A DNA stretch of 64,000 nucleotides. Source: Caryophanales bacterium (GTDB lineage Bacteria > Bacillota > Bacilli > CAJFEE01). The position numbers and the translations under genes are program-made. Location of the stretch: the NCBI GenBank assembly GCA_029256085.1, contig JAQSYP010000005.1:62001-126000 (forward strand), given 5' to 3'. A model generated the notes under the pieces. The model was not told where the DNA came from, made no database searches, and was given only the letters and a program-made list of their open reading frames with translations. Numbering within the stretch: position 1 is the first letter of the stretch; the number at the start of each line of letters is the position of its first letter. Shown one piece after another: positions 25,476 through 35,491 of this stretch.

Positions 25476-26342
25476 ATGCAGTTAACAGTTATTACAGATT
25501 CATGCAGTGATCTACCATTATCATATGTTAAAGAGAATAAAATCGATGTATTACCAATTATGGTTAATATTCAGGGAAGAGAAGTGCCAGATGACTTAGG
25601 GGAATCCATGTCCCACAAGGAATTTTATGAGATTGTTAGAAATGGTGAAATGCCATCTACCTCATTAATAAATGTTCAGTCGTTCGTTGATGTATTCAAA
25701 AAGAAAACAGAAGATGGATATGCTGTTCTCTATCTAGGGTTTTCATCACCGTTATCAGGTACACTTAATAGCGCATTAATTGCGAGAGATATCGTTACAG
25801 ATGAAATGAAGAATGCCGATATTACAGTTATAGATACGAAATGTGCTTCTTTAGGTCAGGGACTTATCGTTTATTATGTAAATGAAATGTTAAAAAATGG
25901 AGCAACAAAAGATGAGATTGTTAAATGGGTACAAGATAATAACCTAAAGGTAAACCACTGGATTACAGTAGATGATTTAGGTCATCTAAAGCGCGGTGGA
26001 AGATTATCAGGTGCGTCAGCAGTTATTGGCTCGTTATTAAATATTAAGCCGATACTGCAAATTACCGATGAAGGTAAATTAGTTCCATCTGATAAAGTAA
26101 AAGGTAGAAAAAAATCTATCAAATATTTAGTAGACAATTTAAAAGATAAAATAGTAGACTCCGAGGAACAAATAATATTTATAAGTCATGGAGACTGTCT
26201 AGAAGATGTCGAAAAATTAACAGACGCAATTCAAAAAGAAGTAAAAGTTAAAGGTTTTTTTGTTAACACCATAGGACCGGGTGTCGGATCACATGTTGGT
26301 CCCGGAACTTTAGCGGTATTTTACATAGGAAAATCACGATAA
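25476..26342 (+). CDS. DegV family fatty-acid-binding protein
   Basis: 288 residues with the DegV signatures TDSCSDLP, 'PSTSLIN', 'SSPLSGTLNSA' and 'DDLGHLKRGGRLSG'. The family (FakB in staphylococci) binds a fatty acid and presents it to FakA kinase for incorporation into phospholipid. Which lipid this one prefers cannot be read. AAAGGGAGATGG is the ribosome site. An MFS gene follows 60 bp on without a terminator between. Confidence 0.92.
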   Translation: MQLTVITDSCSDLPLSYVKENKIDVLPIMVNIQGREVPDDLGESMSHKEFYEIVRNGEMPSTSLINVQSFVDVFKKKTEDGYAVLYLGFSSPLSGTLNSALIARDIVTDEMKNADITVIDTKCASLGQGLIVYYVNEMLKNGATKDEIVKWVQDNNLKVNHWITVDDLGHLKRGGRLSGASAVIGSLLNIKPILQITDEGKLVPSDKVKGRKKSIKYLVDNLKDKIVDSEEQIIFISHGDCLEDVEKLTDAIQKEVKVKGFFVNTIGPGVGSHVGPGTLAVFYIGKSR

Positions 26343-26402
26343 TTTCCGAATGTGACATCCTGTATGGGTGTCCATTTTAAATTTTGGAAGAAGGAATGTA
26401 TT

Positions 26403-27650
26403 TTGTTATACGACACGAAGACAGTTCGCATAAATGAAGTGTTAAGTATTAAAAATGGAATAGCAGGAACAATTGCATTGAATTTATCGGCAAACTTTTT
26501 CCCGCTTTTTGCTATAGAAGTTTTAGATGCAAATAATTATCAAGTTGGATTAATATCCTCTTTACCAGCATTCATTGGAATTTTTACAACATTAATAGCT
26601 GCAGTACTAATTAATAGACTTAACGAAAAAAAGCGATTTACAATGTATTCCACAATTATTACAAGGGTGTTTATCGCACTAATGATTTTTGTACCCTATA
26701 TTAATACTAAGTATTCTTCTTGGGTTTTTGTGATTTTAATAGCTGTAATGAATCTTCCAGGAACATTTTTTACACTTAGCTGGCAAGCCTTCATTGGTGA
26801 TTTAATCCCAGATGATAGGCGTAATTCATTTTTCGGAAAAAGAAATAAACAATTAACGTTTGTCGCGATGATTGTTACTTTAATAGCTGGTGTGGTTATG
26901 AAGGAACAATCTTCTTCTAACGCATTACCGTATCAAATCCTTTTTATAATCGCTTTTGCCTTTGGTATAATTGAAACTTATTATTTAAGTAAACATGTTG
27001 AGATTAAGGCTAATGACAGTTTAATAGAGAAAGTTTCTTTATTTTCAAAAAGACTTTTTAGGCATAAACCTTACTTCACTTTTTTAATATGTGGATTGTT
27101 TTTTAATTTTTCCTGGCAAATGGCTTGGTCACTTTTCAATATATATCAGATAAGATTTGCACATGCAGATGCTTTTTGGATTAGTATTTTTATTGTTGCG
27201 AATCAACTGACACAAGTTTTTAGCTACCCTATTTGGAGCAGGTTAGCGGATAGATGGGGAAATGCGAAAATGATTGTGTGGGCTACTTTTGGAATGGCAT
27301 TAGCACCTGTACTTACAATACTTTCTGTTAACTTGTACTATTTAGTAGCAATTAATTTCGTAACTGGCTTCTTCTTAGCTGGAACAGTACTTTTATTGTT
27401 TAATAGACTTCTAGAAGTTTCTGAAGATGATTATAGAACCTCATATATTACGAACTATAACTTTCTACTGTCATTTATAGCCTTTTTAGCACCACAGTTT
27501 GGAGTGTTTTTATTAGAATTTTTTAATATGAACGTTGCAATGATTACTGCAACTATATTAAGAATATTATCCGCTGTACTTTTTGGATTTGTTGCGTATG
27601 GTATGGGTAGAAAAGTCTTAAAAAAATATAACATACAGAAAATATCATAG
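26403..27650 (+). CDS. MFS transporter
   Basis: An integral membrane protein with about 12 hydrophobic segments and the MFS loop motif 'WSRLADRWGNAK' between the halves. The substrate cannot be read. The frame is open from GTG 26352, but AAGGAA 7 bp before TTG 26403 makes the TTG the best start (416 residues beginning LLYDTKTVRINE). It is probably co-transcribed with the DegV gene and ends at an intrinsic terminator. Confidence 0.85.
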   Translation: MLYDTKTVRINEVLSIKNGIAGTIALNLSANFFPLFAIEVLDANNYQVGLISSLPAFIGIFTTLIAAVLINRLNEKKRFTMYSTIITRVFIALMIFVPYINTKYSSWVFVILIAVMNLPGTFFTLSWQAFIGDLIPDDRRNSFFGKRNKQLTFVAMIVTLIAGVVMKEQSSSNALPYQILFIIAFAFGIIETYYLSKHVEIKANDSLIEKVSLFSKRLFRHKPYFTFLICGLFFNFSWQMAWSLFNIYQIRFAHADAFWISIFIVANQLTQVFSYPIWSRLADRWGNAKMIVWATFGMALAPVLTILSVNLYYLVAINFVTGFFLAGTVLLLFNRLLEVSEDDYRTSYITNYNFLLSFIAFLAPQFGVFLLEFFNMNVAMITATILRILSAVLFGFVAYGMGRKVLKKYNIQKIS

Positions 27651-27659
27651 TTTCTAAAG

Positions 27660-27690
27660 CCTTTTAACTTAACAAGTTAAGGGGTTTTTT
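27660..27690 (+). terminator. Intrinsic terminator of the DegV-MFS unit
   Basis: CCTTTTAACTT and AAGTTAAGGGG with a 3-nt loop, followed by T6. Confidence 0.88.
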
Positions 27691-27721
27691 ACTTATTTCT
27701 ACTTGATGTTAAATAAATGTA

Positions 27722-27786
27722 ATTCTATCGACCCTAAAACTTATTCTATCGTTCCTAAAAGCGATTCTATCAACCGACTTGTCGAA
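27722..27786 (+). repeat. 21-bp array, 3 units, with TTGTCGAA end unit
   Basis: Units at 27722, 27743 and 27764 begin ATTCTATCG or ATTCTATCA. The final one reads ATTCTATCAACCGACTTGTC followed by GAA, nearly the same as the last unit at 15023. It begins 32 bp after the terminator of the MFS gene. Confidence 0.88.
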
Positions 27787-27882
27787 AAATCTTTATTTTT
27801 TCAGTTTCTTAATACCTCACTAATTTTTCTTAGGGGTAATCTAGTATAATAGAGTTAATATATTGATCGGATGGTGAAAGAA

Positions 27883-29091
27883 GTGCGCGTAATACATACT
27901 TCTGATTGGCATTTAGGTAAAACACTAGAAGGAAATAGTAGAATCGAGGAACAAGAGGCATTCCTTGAAGAGTTTTGTAAGATAGTAGAAGACAAGCAAG
28001 TAGATTTAATTTTGCATGCAGGTGATATTTATGACGTATCAAACCCACCAGCAAAAGCAGAAGAGCTACTTTACAAGTACTTGCGAAGACTTTCTAATAA
28101 TGGAAATCGAGCAATAGTTATTATTGCAGGTAATCATGATAATCCAGAACGACTTGAAGCTATATTACCACTAGCAAAGGAACATGGAATCATTATTTAT
28201 GGAACTTTGAACACGATTATAGAAAAAGGTAAGTATGGAAATTTTGAGGTTATTGATAGTGGTAAGGGTTATATCGAACTAGAAATAAGGGGAGAGAAAA
28301 CTGTAATTGCAGCACTTCCATATCCTAGTGAGAGAAGACTAAATGAAGTACTAGGGAATCTAGACTCGGAAGAAAGTTTCCAACAATCTTATTCTGAGAG
28401 AATTGGTGAACTATTTAACGAGATTTCATCAAATTTCAGAGAAGACACTATAAATCTAGCAATGAGCCATTTATATGTAGTTGGTGGTGAAGCTACAGAT
28501 TCTGAAAGAGCAATACAACTTGGAGGATCATATGTAGTAGAGTTAAAACACCTTCCAGACACAGCTCAATACGTGGCACTTGGTCATCTCCATAAAACTC
28601 AGAAGTATTTGAATAACGAAACACCAATTATTTATAGTGGATCTCCGATTCAATACTCTAAAAAAGAAAGAAATAATAAAAATTCTGTATACTATTTTGA
28701 AGCACACCCGGGTGAGAAGGTCAATGTTGAAAGATTAAATTTATCTATCTATAAAAAAATTGAATTATGGGATTGTGAGGACATCCAAGCAGCGATTGAT
28801 CTTTGCCGTGAGAAATCTAGCGAAGATGCGTGGGTTTATATTCAAATTCATACAGACCGAATCATTAATCAAGATGAAATTAAAGAAATGAAACGTCTTA
28901 AACAAGATATTATTGAGATTAAACCTATATTAAAAGGTCAATCGGATGATGAAGAAATTACTAATAATATAACGGAAAAAAACCTCGAGGAATTATTTGT
29001 AATGTTCTACAAATATAAAAATGAGGTCGAGCCAACACAAGAGCTGACTGAAATATTTCTACAACTAGCAGGAGAGGGGGATAGAAAATGA
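27883..29091 (+). CDS. sbcD: Exonuclease SbcCD subunit D
   Basis: A Mre11-like calcineurin-fold nuclease with 'IHTSDWHLGK', 'LHAGDIYDVSNPP', 'IAGNHDNPERL' and 'ALGHLHKTQ' metal-binding motifs. The start GTG at 27883 (402 residues, VRVIHTSDWH) fits the family and has GGTGA 5 bp upstream; an ATG at 27871 would add four residues. With SbcC it opens hairpins and processes DNA ends. ATGA overlap with sbcC. Confidence 0.94.
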   Translation: MRVIHTSDWHLGKTLEGNSRIEEQEAFLEEFCKIVEDKQVDLILHAGDIYDVSNPPAKAEELLYKYLRRLSNNGNRAIVIIAGNHDNPERLEAILPLAKEHGIIIYGTLNTIIEKGKYGNFEVIDSGKGYIELEIRGEKTVIAALPYPSERRLNEVLGNLDSEESFQQSYSERIGELFNEISSNFREDTINLAMSHLYVVGGEATDSERAIQLGGSYVVELKHLPDTAQYVALGHLHKTQKYLNNETPIIYSGSPIQYSKKERNNKNSVYYFEAHPGEKVNVERLNLSIYKKIELWDCEDIQAAIDLCREKSSEDAWVYIQIHTDRIINQDEIKEMKRLKQDIIEIKPILKGQSDDEEITNNITEKNLEELFVMFYKYKNEVEPTQELTEIFLQLAGEGDRK

Positions 29092-32000
29092 GGCCGGTAT
29101 TACTTGAAATTAAAGGTTTTAATAGTTTCCGTGAAAAACAAGTAATCGATTTCGAAAAATTAACCTCTAAAGGTCTTTTTGGTATCTTCGGACCAACTGG
29201 AAGTGGGAAATCGTCAATTCTAGATGGAATCATTTATGCACTTTATGGCTCTGTCCCGCGTGAGCAAAACTCTTTTATTAACAGTAATGAAAATGAATCA
29301 TCTGTCACATTGAAATTTGTACTAGGAAAAGGTGCTAGTGCTAAGACATATATAATTACAAGGTCAGTTAGGCTCTCGAAAACCGGTAAATACAACACAC
29401 CGTCAATTAGACTTTACGAGGAAAACTCTAATGAGATTCTAGCAGATAAGGTAACATCGGCTAATAAAGTAATAGAAGAACTGATAGGCCTTAAAGCAGA
29501 AGACTTTACACGAGCAGTAGTACTTCCACAAGGGAAATTTTCTGAGTTTTTAAAAATGACTCCTGGAACTAGAAATGACATGTTAGAACGTATTTTTGGG
29601 TTAGAAAAATACGGTAGGCAGCTAACAGACAAAATAAAATCTGAAAGTAATGAAAATAAAAGTCAAATAACTTTTTTAAGTGGTAGGCTTGAAGGGTATG
29701 AGAATGTAACAGAGGAATCACTAGAGTTACTTAAAAACGAATTTAATGTTTTAAAAAATTCTGAAGCAACGCTTATTAGTACCGAAAAATCTTTTAAAAC
29801 CCAATATGAACAGTTGAAGGAAGTTTATCGTTTAACTCAGGAACTTTCGATCGGTAATGAAAAGTTGAGTAGTCTTAGAAGTAGAGAAGAAGAGATTGAA
29901 AGAATTGCTATTAATCTAAGTAAGGCTCAGAGAGCTAGTCAAGTAAAGCCAACTTATGATGAAGTCATAGCACTTAAAAAAGATATGTTACGAATAATAA
30001 ATCAACTGGAATCTACAACACTTCAATTAGACGAAGCGTTAATTAGTAGTGATATTCTGTCCAAAAAACTAAAACAAGCCCAACTACTCCAAGTTGAAGA
30101 AATTCCTTTACTCAAGATAAAAGAAAGTAAATTAATAGAAGCTCAGAAAACCGAGAAAGAACTCATTTTAAAAAATGAGGAGTTAGCTGAGCTACAAAAT
30201 AATATTAATATTGGTAATGAAAATCTTAATAAATATAAATCAAAATTAGAAGAACGTAGTGTTTTATTAAATAAATGCAGACAAGACTTATCTGAACTTG
30301 ACCTACAAATTAATCAAAATTCAATTTCTAGTTCTCAACGAAATAAAATAACTAATGGGTATGAACTTCAGAAAGAAATAAATCATAAGAACGACATTTT
30401 AAGTCAGAAGAAAATACTTTCTAAATCAATAAAGTCTGAACTAGAGGAAACGAATAATCAAACAAATAACTTAAAATGCAAATTTACTGATATAGAGAAG
30501 CTGCATGCACAATTACAAGAGGAACTTAAGATTTTAAAAGAAGGACCAGTTGCAACTGAGCAAGACATAATTGACTTAACTAATGAAATTAATGATTGTA
30601 AATTGCGAATTGAAACAATAAGCGCAACTATATTAGAAGAAGACAAACTTAAACAGGATTATGAAGAATTAAGTAGGGATATTCGTGCTTTACAGGAAAA
30701 TTTGACTATCCAAAAAGAAGGTTACGTAAGATTAGAATCAGATTTTAATAATTTTAAAACTAGTATAGAAGCAATAAAACTTAATAATTTGGCTAGCACT
30801 ATTGCATCAAGCCTTAAGCAAGGTGACGAATGTCCAGTGTGTGGCAATGAAAACCATAAAAAACTAGCAACAACTGCAGATTTAGATGAACTTTTAGAGA
30901 TAGAAAATAAACTCAATATAGTAGAACTAGAAATGGAAAGCGTGGATAAAAGTATTTCCGGTGTTGATGTCCAACTAAAAGTGAAAATTGAGCAAAAAAC
31001 AAGCGTAGAATCAAAGTTGTTAAATTTAAATAAATACTCAACAGAAGAACTCGAACATGAAAAAAACAATCTAACATTACTTGTTACAAAAGAAATAGAA
31101 CAGAAGGAAACAAGAAGTAAAGTAAATTCAAGATTAGAATCATTAAATAACCAAGAAAGAAGCGTACAGGGAGAACTTAGTTTAGTTAGTCAGAAATTAA
31201 GTGTCTCTAGTACTAACAGTCTTAATTTAGAGAAACAACTTAGTTTCATCATGAATGAGATAGATATTTTAAAGAATGAAATAATATCTATCGAAAAACA
31301 ACTTGAACTATTGGGTACACCTGAGAATTATTTAGTGCAATTTCAAGAATTAAAACAGAGGGATGTAAAGCTTGAAACTCTAAATGAGAAAAAGAAAACT
31401 TTAGATTCTGAGAAGGACAATTTAGATAAAGAAATTGACGATTTAAACAAGTATATTTCAGAAATAAGAATAGCAGAAGTGCAATTATCAGAGAAGAAGA
31501 AGGCGCTTTTGAATGAAATAGAATTAAAATTAAGCCAAATAAAAATTCTTTGTATAGATAAATCCGTAGATGATGAGTTACTAGAAGTTAGAAATCAAAT
31601 TAACTCAATTAATGAGAATGTCATTAACCTAAGTAATGCGCTTGATAAAATAACAAATATTATAAAAAATATTGAAACAGAAAAAATTACATTAAAAACC
31701 CAATTTGAAAATAATTCAGATAGAACGAAACTCCTTGAAAATATTCTAATCGAATTATTGGAGAAGCATAACTTTTCTAATGAAAATGAAGTATTTGAAG
31801 CTTTTGCAGAAGAAAATCAACAGGCTGCTTGGAAGATTGAAATTGATTCTTACAATACAGGATTAAATAATATCCTTGCAGTAATCTCAAGCATTCAAGG
31901 AAAGCTAGGAAATCAAAAGTGTACAGATGAAGATTGGTTAGAGCTAGAGAGTAGAAGGCTAAGTTTGGAAAGTAAGATAAAGGAAATACATGACTTAGTT

Positions 32001-32594
32001 ACTCTAAAAGCTAAAGAAATAACAACTTTAAAGGATCGTTTAAATGAAGTTAAAGAGATTCAGGCTGAATATGACCTGGTTAGGGGAAAGCAAAATAAAA
32101 TTGATCAGCTCTTAAGGCTACTACAAGGAAATAAATTTGTTGAATTTATAGCCATGTCTCAACTGAACTATGTCGCTAGAGAAGCATCAAATCGTTTGTA
32201 TGACATAACAAAAGGGAAATTTAATCTCATTTTGGATAAAGATACTGGAAGCTTCTTAATCCAAGATAACGCTAGTGGTGGACATAAAAGGTCTACGGAT
32301 TCTCTTTCCGGTGGAGAGCTTTTTCTAACATCACTATCGTTGGCATTAGCCCTATCATCACATATACAATTAAAAAATTCAGCGCCGTTAGAATTTTTCT
32401 TTTTGGATGAAGGGTTCGGAACACTTGATGACAATATTTTAGAAACTGCAATGGCATCATTAGAAAAGCTGCATTCAGAAAACCTATCAGTCGGTATTAT
32501 TAGCCATGTTAAGGAAATTCAGGAACGAATTCCTGTTAAGCTAGTTGTTTCACCTGCTAAACTAGGTGAAGGTAGTAAGGTTAAATTATTGTAA
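29088..32594 (+). CDS. sbcC: Exonuclease SbcCD subunit C (Rad50-like)
   Basis: 1,168 residues in SMC/Rad50 layout: N-terminal ATPase lobe with Walker A GPTGSGKSS, two long coiled-coil arms, a central zinc hook CPVC (C582, C585), and a C-terminal lobe with the signature 'DSLSGGELFL' and Walker B 'EFFFLDEGFGTLD'. It dimerises through the hook and drives SbcD nuclease. Very Lys/Glu/Asn-rich arms are normal for the family. Ends the sbcDC operon. Confidence 0.95.
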   Translation: MRPVLLEIKGFNSFREKQVIDFEKLTSKGLFGIFGPTGSGKSSILDGIIYALYGSVPREQNSFINSNENESSVTLKFVLGKGASAKTYIITRSVRLSKTGKYNTPSIRLYEENSNEILADKVTSANKVIEELIGLKAEDFTRAVVLPQGKFSEFLKMTPGTRNDMLERIFGLEKYGRQLTDKIKSESNENKSQITFLSGRLEGYENVTEESLELLKNEFNVLKNSEATLISTEKSFKTQYEQLKEVYRLTQELSIGNEKLSSLRSREEEIERIAINLSKAQRASQVKPTYDEVIALKKDMLRIINQLESTTLQLDEALISSDILSKKLKQAQLLQVEEIPLLKIKESKLIEAQKTEKELILKNEELAELQNNINIGNENLNKYKSKLEERSVLLNKCRQDLSELDLQINQNSISSSQRNKITNGYELQKEINHKNDILSQKKILSKSIKSELEETNNQTNNLKCKFTDIEKLHAQLQEELKILKEGPVATEQDIIDLTNEINDCKLRIETISATILEEDKLKQDYEELSRDIRALQENLTIQKEGYVRLESDFNNFKTSIEAIKLNNLASTIASSLKQGDECPVCGNENHKKLATTADLDELLEIENKLNIVELEMESVDKSISGVDVQLKVKIEQKTSVESKLLNLNKYSTEELEHEKNNLTLLVTKEIEQKETRSKVNSRLESLNNQERSVQGELSLVSQKLSVSSTNSLNLEKQLSFIMNEIDILKNEIISIEKQLELLGTPENYLVQFQELKQRDVKLETLNEKKKTLDSEKDNLDKEIDDLNKYISEIRIAEVQLSEKKKALLNEIELKLSQIKILCIDKSVDDELLEVRNQINSINENVINLSNALDKITNIIKNIETEKITLKTQFENNSDRTKLLENILIELLEKHNFSNENEVFEAFAEENQQAAWKIEIDSYNTGLNNILAVISSIQGKLGNQKCTDEDWLELESRRLSLESKIKEIHDLVTLKAKEITTLKDRLNEVKEIQAEYDLVRGKQNKIDQLLRLLQGNKFVEFIAMSQLNYVAREASNRLYDITKGKFNLILDKDTGSFLIQDNASGGHKRSTDSLSGGELFLTSLSLALALSSHIQLKNSAPLEFFFLDEGFGTLDDNILETAMASLEKLHSENLSVGIISHVKEIQERIPVKLVVSPAKLGEGSKVKLL

Positions 32595-32613
32595 AAATTT
32601 TCTGAAAATTATG

Positions 32614-32642
32614 TTGACATTAATTTTATAAAGAAATAATAT
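32614..32642 (+). promoter_or_regulatory. Sigma-A promoter of the SAM riboswitch transcript
   Basis: TTGACA (32614-32619), a 17-bp spacer, and TAATAT (32637-32642). Confidence 0.78.
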
Positions 32643-32667
32643 ATTATTTAACAACATATTGTTTTTT

Positions 32668-32846
32668 CTTATCTAGAGAGGTGGAGGGATAGGCCCTATG
32701 AAACCTCGGCAACCATCAGTATTACTGAACGGTGCCAATTCCTACTCGTTGTTATACAGCGAGACAGATGAGAGGGGAAGTGACTTCAAAAGCTGAGAGC
32801 CCTCTTTCGTCAGAATATTTGCGAAAGGAGGGCTCTTTTATTTTTT
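32668..32846 (+). ncRNA. SAM-I riboswitch (S-box) with terminator
   Basis: CTTATC, AGAGGTGGAGGGA, 'GGCCCTATGAAACC', 'CGGCAACC' and 'GGTGCCAATTCC' are the conserved S-box blocks in order, followed by 'GATGAGAGG'. The terminator arms GAGAGCCCTCTTTCG (32795-32809) and CGAAAGGAGGGCTC (32822-32835) run into a T-rich tail. High S-adenosylmethionine should favour termination before metY. Confidence 0.95.
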
Positions 32847-32872
32847 GACAAAAAGAATAGCAGTAAGAACCA

Positions 32873-32915
32873 AATTCGACAACTGGATGATAAAACCGCA
32901 AAAGTGGATGAGATA
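32873..32915 (-). repeat. Degenerate short array related to the 21-bp family (reverse orientation)
   Basis: AATTCGACAACTGGATGATA followed by a looser second unit (AAAGTGGATGAGATAA). The leading TTCGACAA is the reverse complement of the TTGTCGAA end motif, and the unit matches the first unit of the 62021 array. It follows the S-box terminator by about 27 bp, inside the metY leader. Confidence 0.55.
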
Positions 32916-32972
32916 ATACTCAATTGACCGATAAAAACGCAATAAAATAAATTAAACAAAGGGGATAGAATC

Positions 32973-34274
32973 ATGTCAGAAAGAAAATTAGGTTTTGATA
33001 CGTTACAAGTACATGCAGGCCAGGAAGTGGATCCTGCGACTAACGCGATAGCGGTACCGATTTACCAAACAACTGCATTTAATTTTAATGACGTAGAGCA
33101 TGGGGCCAACTTATTTGCACTAAAAGAAGCAGGAAACATTTACACTAGAATTATGAACCCTACTTCAGATGTATTCGAAAAAAGAATTGCAGCTTTGGAA
33201 GGTGGAATTGGTGCATTAGCAGTTGGATCAGGGATGGCAGCAGTTACATACGCAATTCTAAACATTGCTTCTTCAGGTGATGAAATAGTAGCTGCGAGTA
33301 CGCTTTATGGTGGAACATACAATTTATTTTCAGTTACGCTTCCGAAATTAGGAATTAACACAGTTTTTGTTGATCCTGATAATCTTGAAAACTTTAGAAA
33401 TGCAATTACTGATAAAACAAAAGCAATCTTTATCGAATCAATTGGTAATCCCGGAATGAACTTAGTGGATTTTGAGGCTGTTGCCGAAGTAGCAAATGAA
33501 TTTAAAATCCCCTTAATTGTTGATAATACTTTTGGTACTCCGTATCTTGTTAGACCAATTGAACACGGAGCTCACATAGTTGTTCATTCAGCAACAAAAT
33601 TCATAGGTGGTCATGGTACATCAATTGGAGGAGTAATAGTAGATTCAGGTAAATTTGATTGGGAAGGAAGTGGAAGATTTCCACACTTTACGACTCCTGA
33701 TGCAAGTTATAATAATATCCGTTATGCGCAAGATGTAGGAGCAGCAGCATTCATCATAAAAGCTCGTGTACAGTTACTTAGAGATACTGGTGCTTCATTA
33801 AGCCCATTTAATTCTTTCTTATTTTTACAAGGTTTAGAAACCTTATCTTTGAGAGTTGAAAGGCACGTATCAAATACTAAACGAGTAGTTGAATTTTTAA
33901 GTAATCACCCAGAAGTTTCGTGGGTTAACTATCCGTCACTACCTGGAAACAAATATAACGCATTAGCTGAAAAATACCTCCCAAAAGGCGCAGGTTCCAT
34001 TTTCACATTTGGTGTAAGAGGTGGCGTTGAAGAAGGTAAGAAATTTATAGAAGGATTAAAAATCTTTAGACATGTTGCTAACGTTGCGGATGCTAAATCA
34101 CTTGTAATACATCCAGCTAGTACAACACATGCACAGCTATCCGAAGAAAGTCAACGTAAAGCTGGTGTTACACCAGATATGGTTAGATTATCGATTGGTA
34201 TAGAGGATCCAGATGATTTGATTTACGATCTTGAGCAAGCCTTAAATAAAATACGAGTAAACATTGAGATATAA
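32973..34274 (+). CDS. metY: O-acetylhomoserine aminocarboxypropyltransferase (sulfhydrylase)
   Basis: 433 residues, the MetY length within the Cys/Met-metabolism PLP family. '[15 protein letters not shown]', '[12 protein letters not shown]' and the PLP-lysine region '[12 protein letters not shown]' are characteristic. It makes homocysteine from O-acetylhomoserine and sulfide. The SAM-I riboswitch directly upstream fits methionine-pathway control. AAAGGGGATAG is the ribosome site. Confidence 0.94.
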   Translation: MSERKLGFDTLQVHAGQEVDPATNAIAVPIYQTTAFNFNDVEHGANLFALKEAGNIYTRIMNPTSDVFEKRIAALEGGIGALAVGSGMAAVTYAILNIASSGDEIVAASTLYGGTYNLFSVTLPKLGINTVFVDPDNLENFRNAITDKTKAIFIESIGNPGMNLVDFEAVAEVANEFKIPLIVDNTFGTPYLVRPIEHGAHIVVHSATKFIGGHGTSIGGVIVDSGKFDWEGSGRFPHFTTPDASYNNIRYAQDVGAAAFIIKARVQLLRDTGASLSPFNSFLFLQGLETLSLRVERHVSNTKRVVEFLSNHPEVSWVNYPSLPGNKYNALAEKYLPKGAGSIFTFGVRGGVEEGKKFIEGLKIFRHVANVADAKSLVIHPASTTHAQLSEESQRKAGVTPDMVRLSIGIEDPDDLIYDLEQALNKIRVNIEI

Positions 34275-34280
34275 TGATAT

Positions 34281-34318
34281 AAAAAACCCACTTACTTTTA
34301 ATTAGTAAGTGGGTTTTT
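34281..34318. terminator. Bidirectional intrinsic terminator between metY and a GGDEF gene
   Basis: AAAAACCCACTTAC and GTAAGTGGGTTTTT arms flank a 9-nt loop, with A and T runs on both sides, so it can end both convergent genes. Confidence 0.9.
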
Positions 34319-35378
34319 AACTGCATATTTTATTTCTACCTTGTTGTTTTGCTAAGTATAATTGCTTATCTGCTTTATCTATAATATGGTTAATTTTTTG
34401 TATATCATCTATCTCACATACACCAACGGATAATGATACTCTTAAATTTGATGAAGTCTTATCTGAAAAAAACGTTGAGTTAGAAACATTTACTCTAATT
34501 TTATCAAGAACGGCAAGAGCTTCTTCTTGTGTTTCAGAAGCGATTAAAAAGATAAATTCATCTCCACCATAACGAGCAACGATAATATCTTTGGTAATAT
34601 ATTTTTTAATTATCTGTGCTATATCTTTAATAACGTTGTCACCCATTTGGTGTCCAAATGAATCATTGATTTTTTTAAAACAATCGATGTCAATCATTGC
34701 AACAAACATTTTTTTATTAGTGTGGTTAAAACTTTTTATTTGATTATCAAACTTTCTCATATTATAAAGACCAGTTAGCGGGTCGCGTTCTGCATAATAT
34801 TGAAGTTGAACAGTCATTTCTAAATGTTTTCTGCCTCTGGCGATTGTTAGGTGCATAATTAGTGCTGAAATCATAAGTGTTACATACCTAAAAGGTGCTA
34901 TTGTGGCAAATGTGTAAAATCCATCATGAGAAAATACTAGTAAAGATATGTCTGAAATAAACCAAGACACCGAGAATAATAAAAACACTTTATAATCAAT
35001 TGGTTTTGTATATAATGGGAACAACCTCAATGCTAAAAGTGGCGGAATAATATTTGCTACGACAATTTCAAATAGAACATGCTCTCCACCCATTAGTAAT
35101 CTCCAGATAGAGGTTATTACGATTATCGGAGTAACTTTTTTCCATCCGTGATAAAAAGCGTTAAACATTAGTGGTACAATTCTAAGGTCGTATATATGCC
35201 CATTTATACTTATAGGATAATAATACATTGTTATGATTGCCCATGAAGCCGCAGCTACATGGATCCAGTTCATTGTATTATCTGATATTTTCTTCTCGTT
35301 ATTGAAGTGGTAAAAGGTATTAATAATCATGTGCATTAAGAGCAATATTCCAAGATTACTTAATACTGATTGAACCAT
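34317..35378 (-). CDS. Membrane diguanylate cyclase (5TMR-LytS-type sensor + GGDEF)
   Basis: 353 residues: five or six membrane segments in the first 185 ('LRIVPLMFNAFYHGW' fits the 5TM-5TMR_LYT sensor), then a GGDEF domain from about residue 195 with intact RYGGDEF. It should make cyclic di-GMP from GTP. The position of the inhibitory RxxD site reads TKDI with one extra residue, so product inhibition looks absent. AGGGGGAGGT precedes the start. It and its neighbour at 35492 are tandem paralogs next to pgaCD. Confidence 0.9.
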   Translation of the reverse strand: MVQSVLSNLGILLLMHMIINTFYHFNNEKKISDNTMNWIHVAAASWAIITMYYYPISINGHIYDLRIVPLMFNAFYHGWKKVTPIIVITSIWRLLMGGEHVLFEIVVANIIPPLLALRLFPLYTKPIDYKVFLLFSVSWFISDISLLVFSHDGFYTFATIAPFRYVTLMISALIMHLTIARGRKHLEMTVQLQYYAERDPLTGLYNMRKFDNQIKSFNHTNKKMFVAMIDIDCFKKINDSFGHQMGDNVIKDIAQIIKKYITKDIIVARYGGDEFIFLIASETQEEALAVLDKIRVNVSNSTFFSDKTSSNLRVSLSVGVCEIDDIQKINHIIDKADKQLYLAKQQGRNKICS

Positions 35379-35423
35379 TTTACCTCCCCCTCACAGTTGT
35401 AAATTATAATTAATTTAATTTTA

Positions 35424-35443
35424 TTACATAAGACTATATGTAA
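35424..35443. promoter_or_regulatory. Palindrome upstream of a GGDEF gene, candidate operator
   Basis: TTACATA-N6-TATGTAA, a perfect 7-bp dyad, lies 46-65 bp upstream of the start at 35378 and overlaps the expected -35 of a promoter whose -10 (TATAAT, minus strand) lies near 35403-35408. Confidence 0.45.
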
Positions 35444-35491
35444 CAACCGAATTTTTTATGTCGAATATTGTATTCTAAATAATTAGAAATA

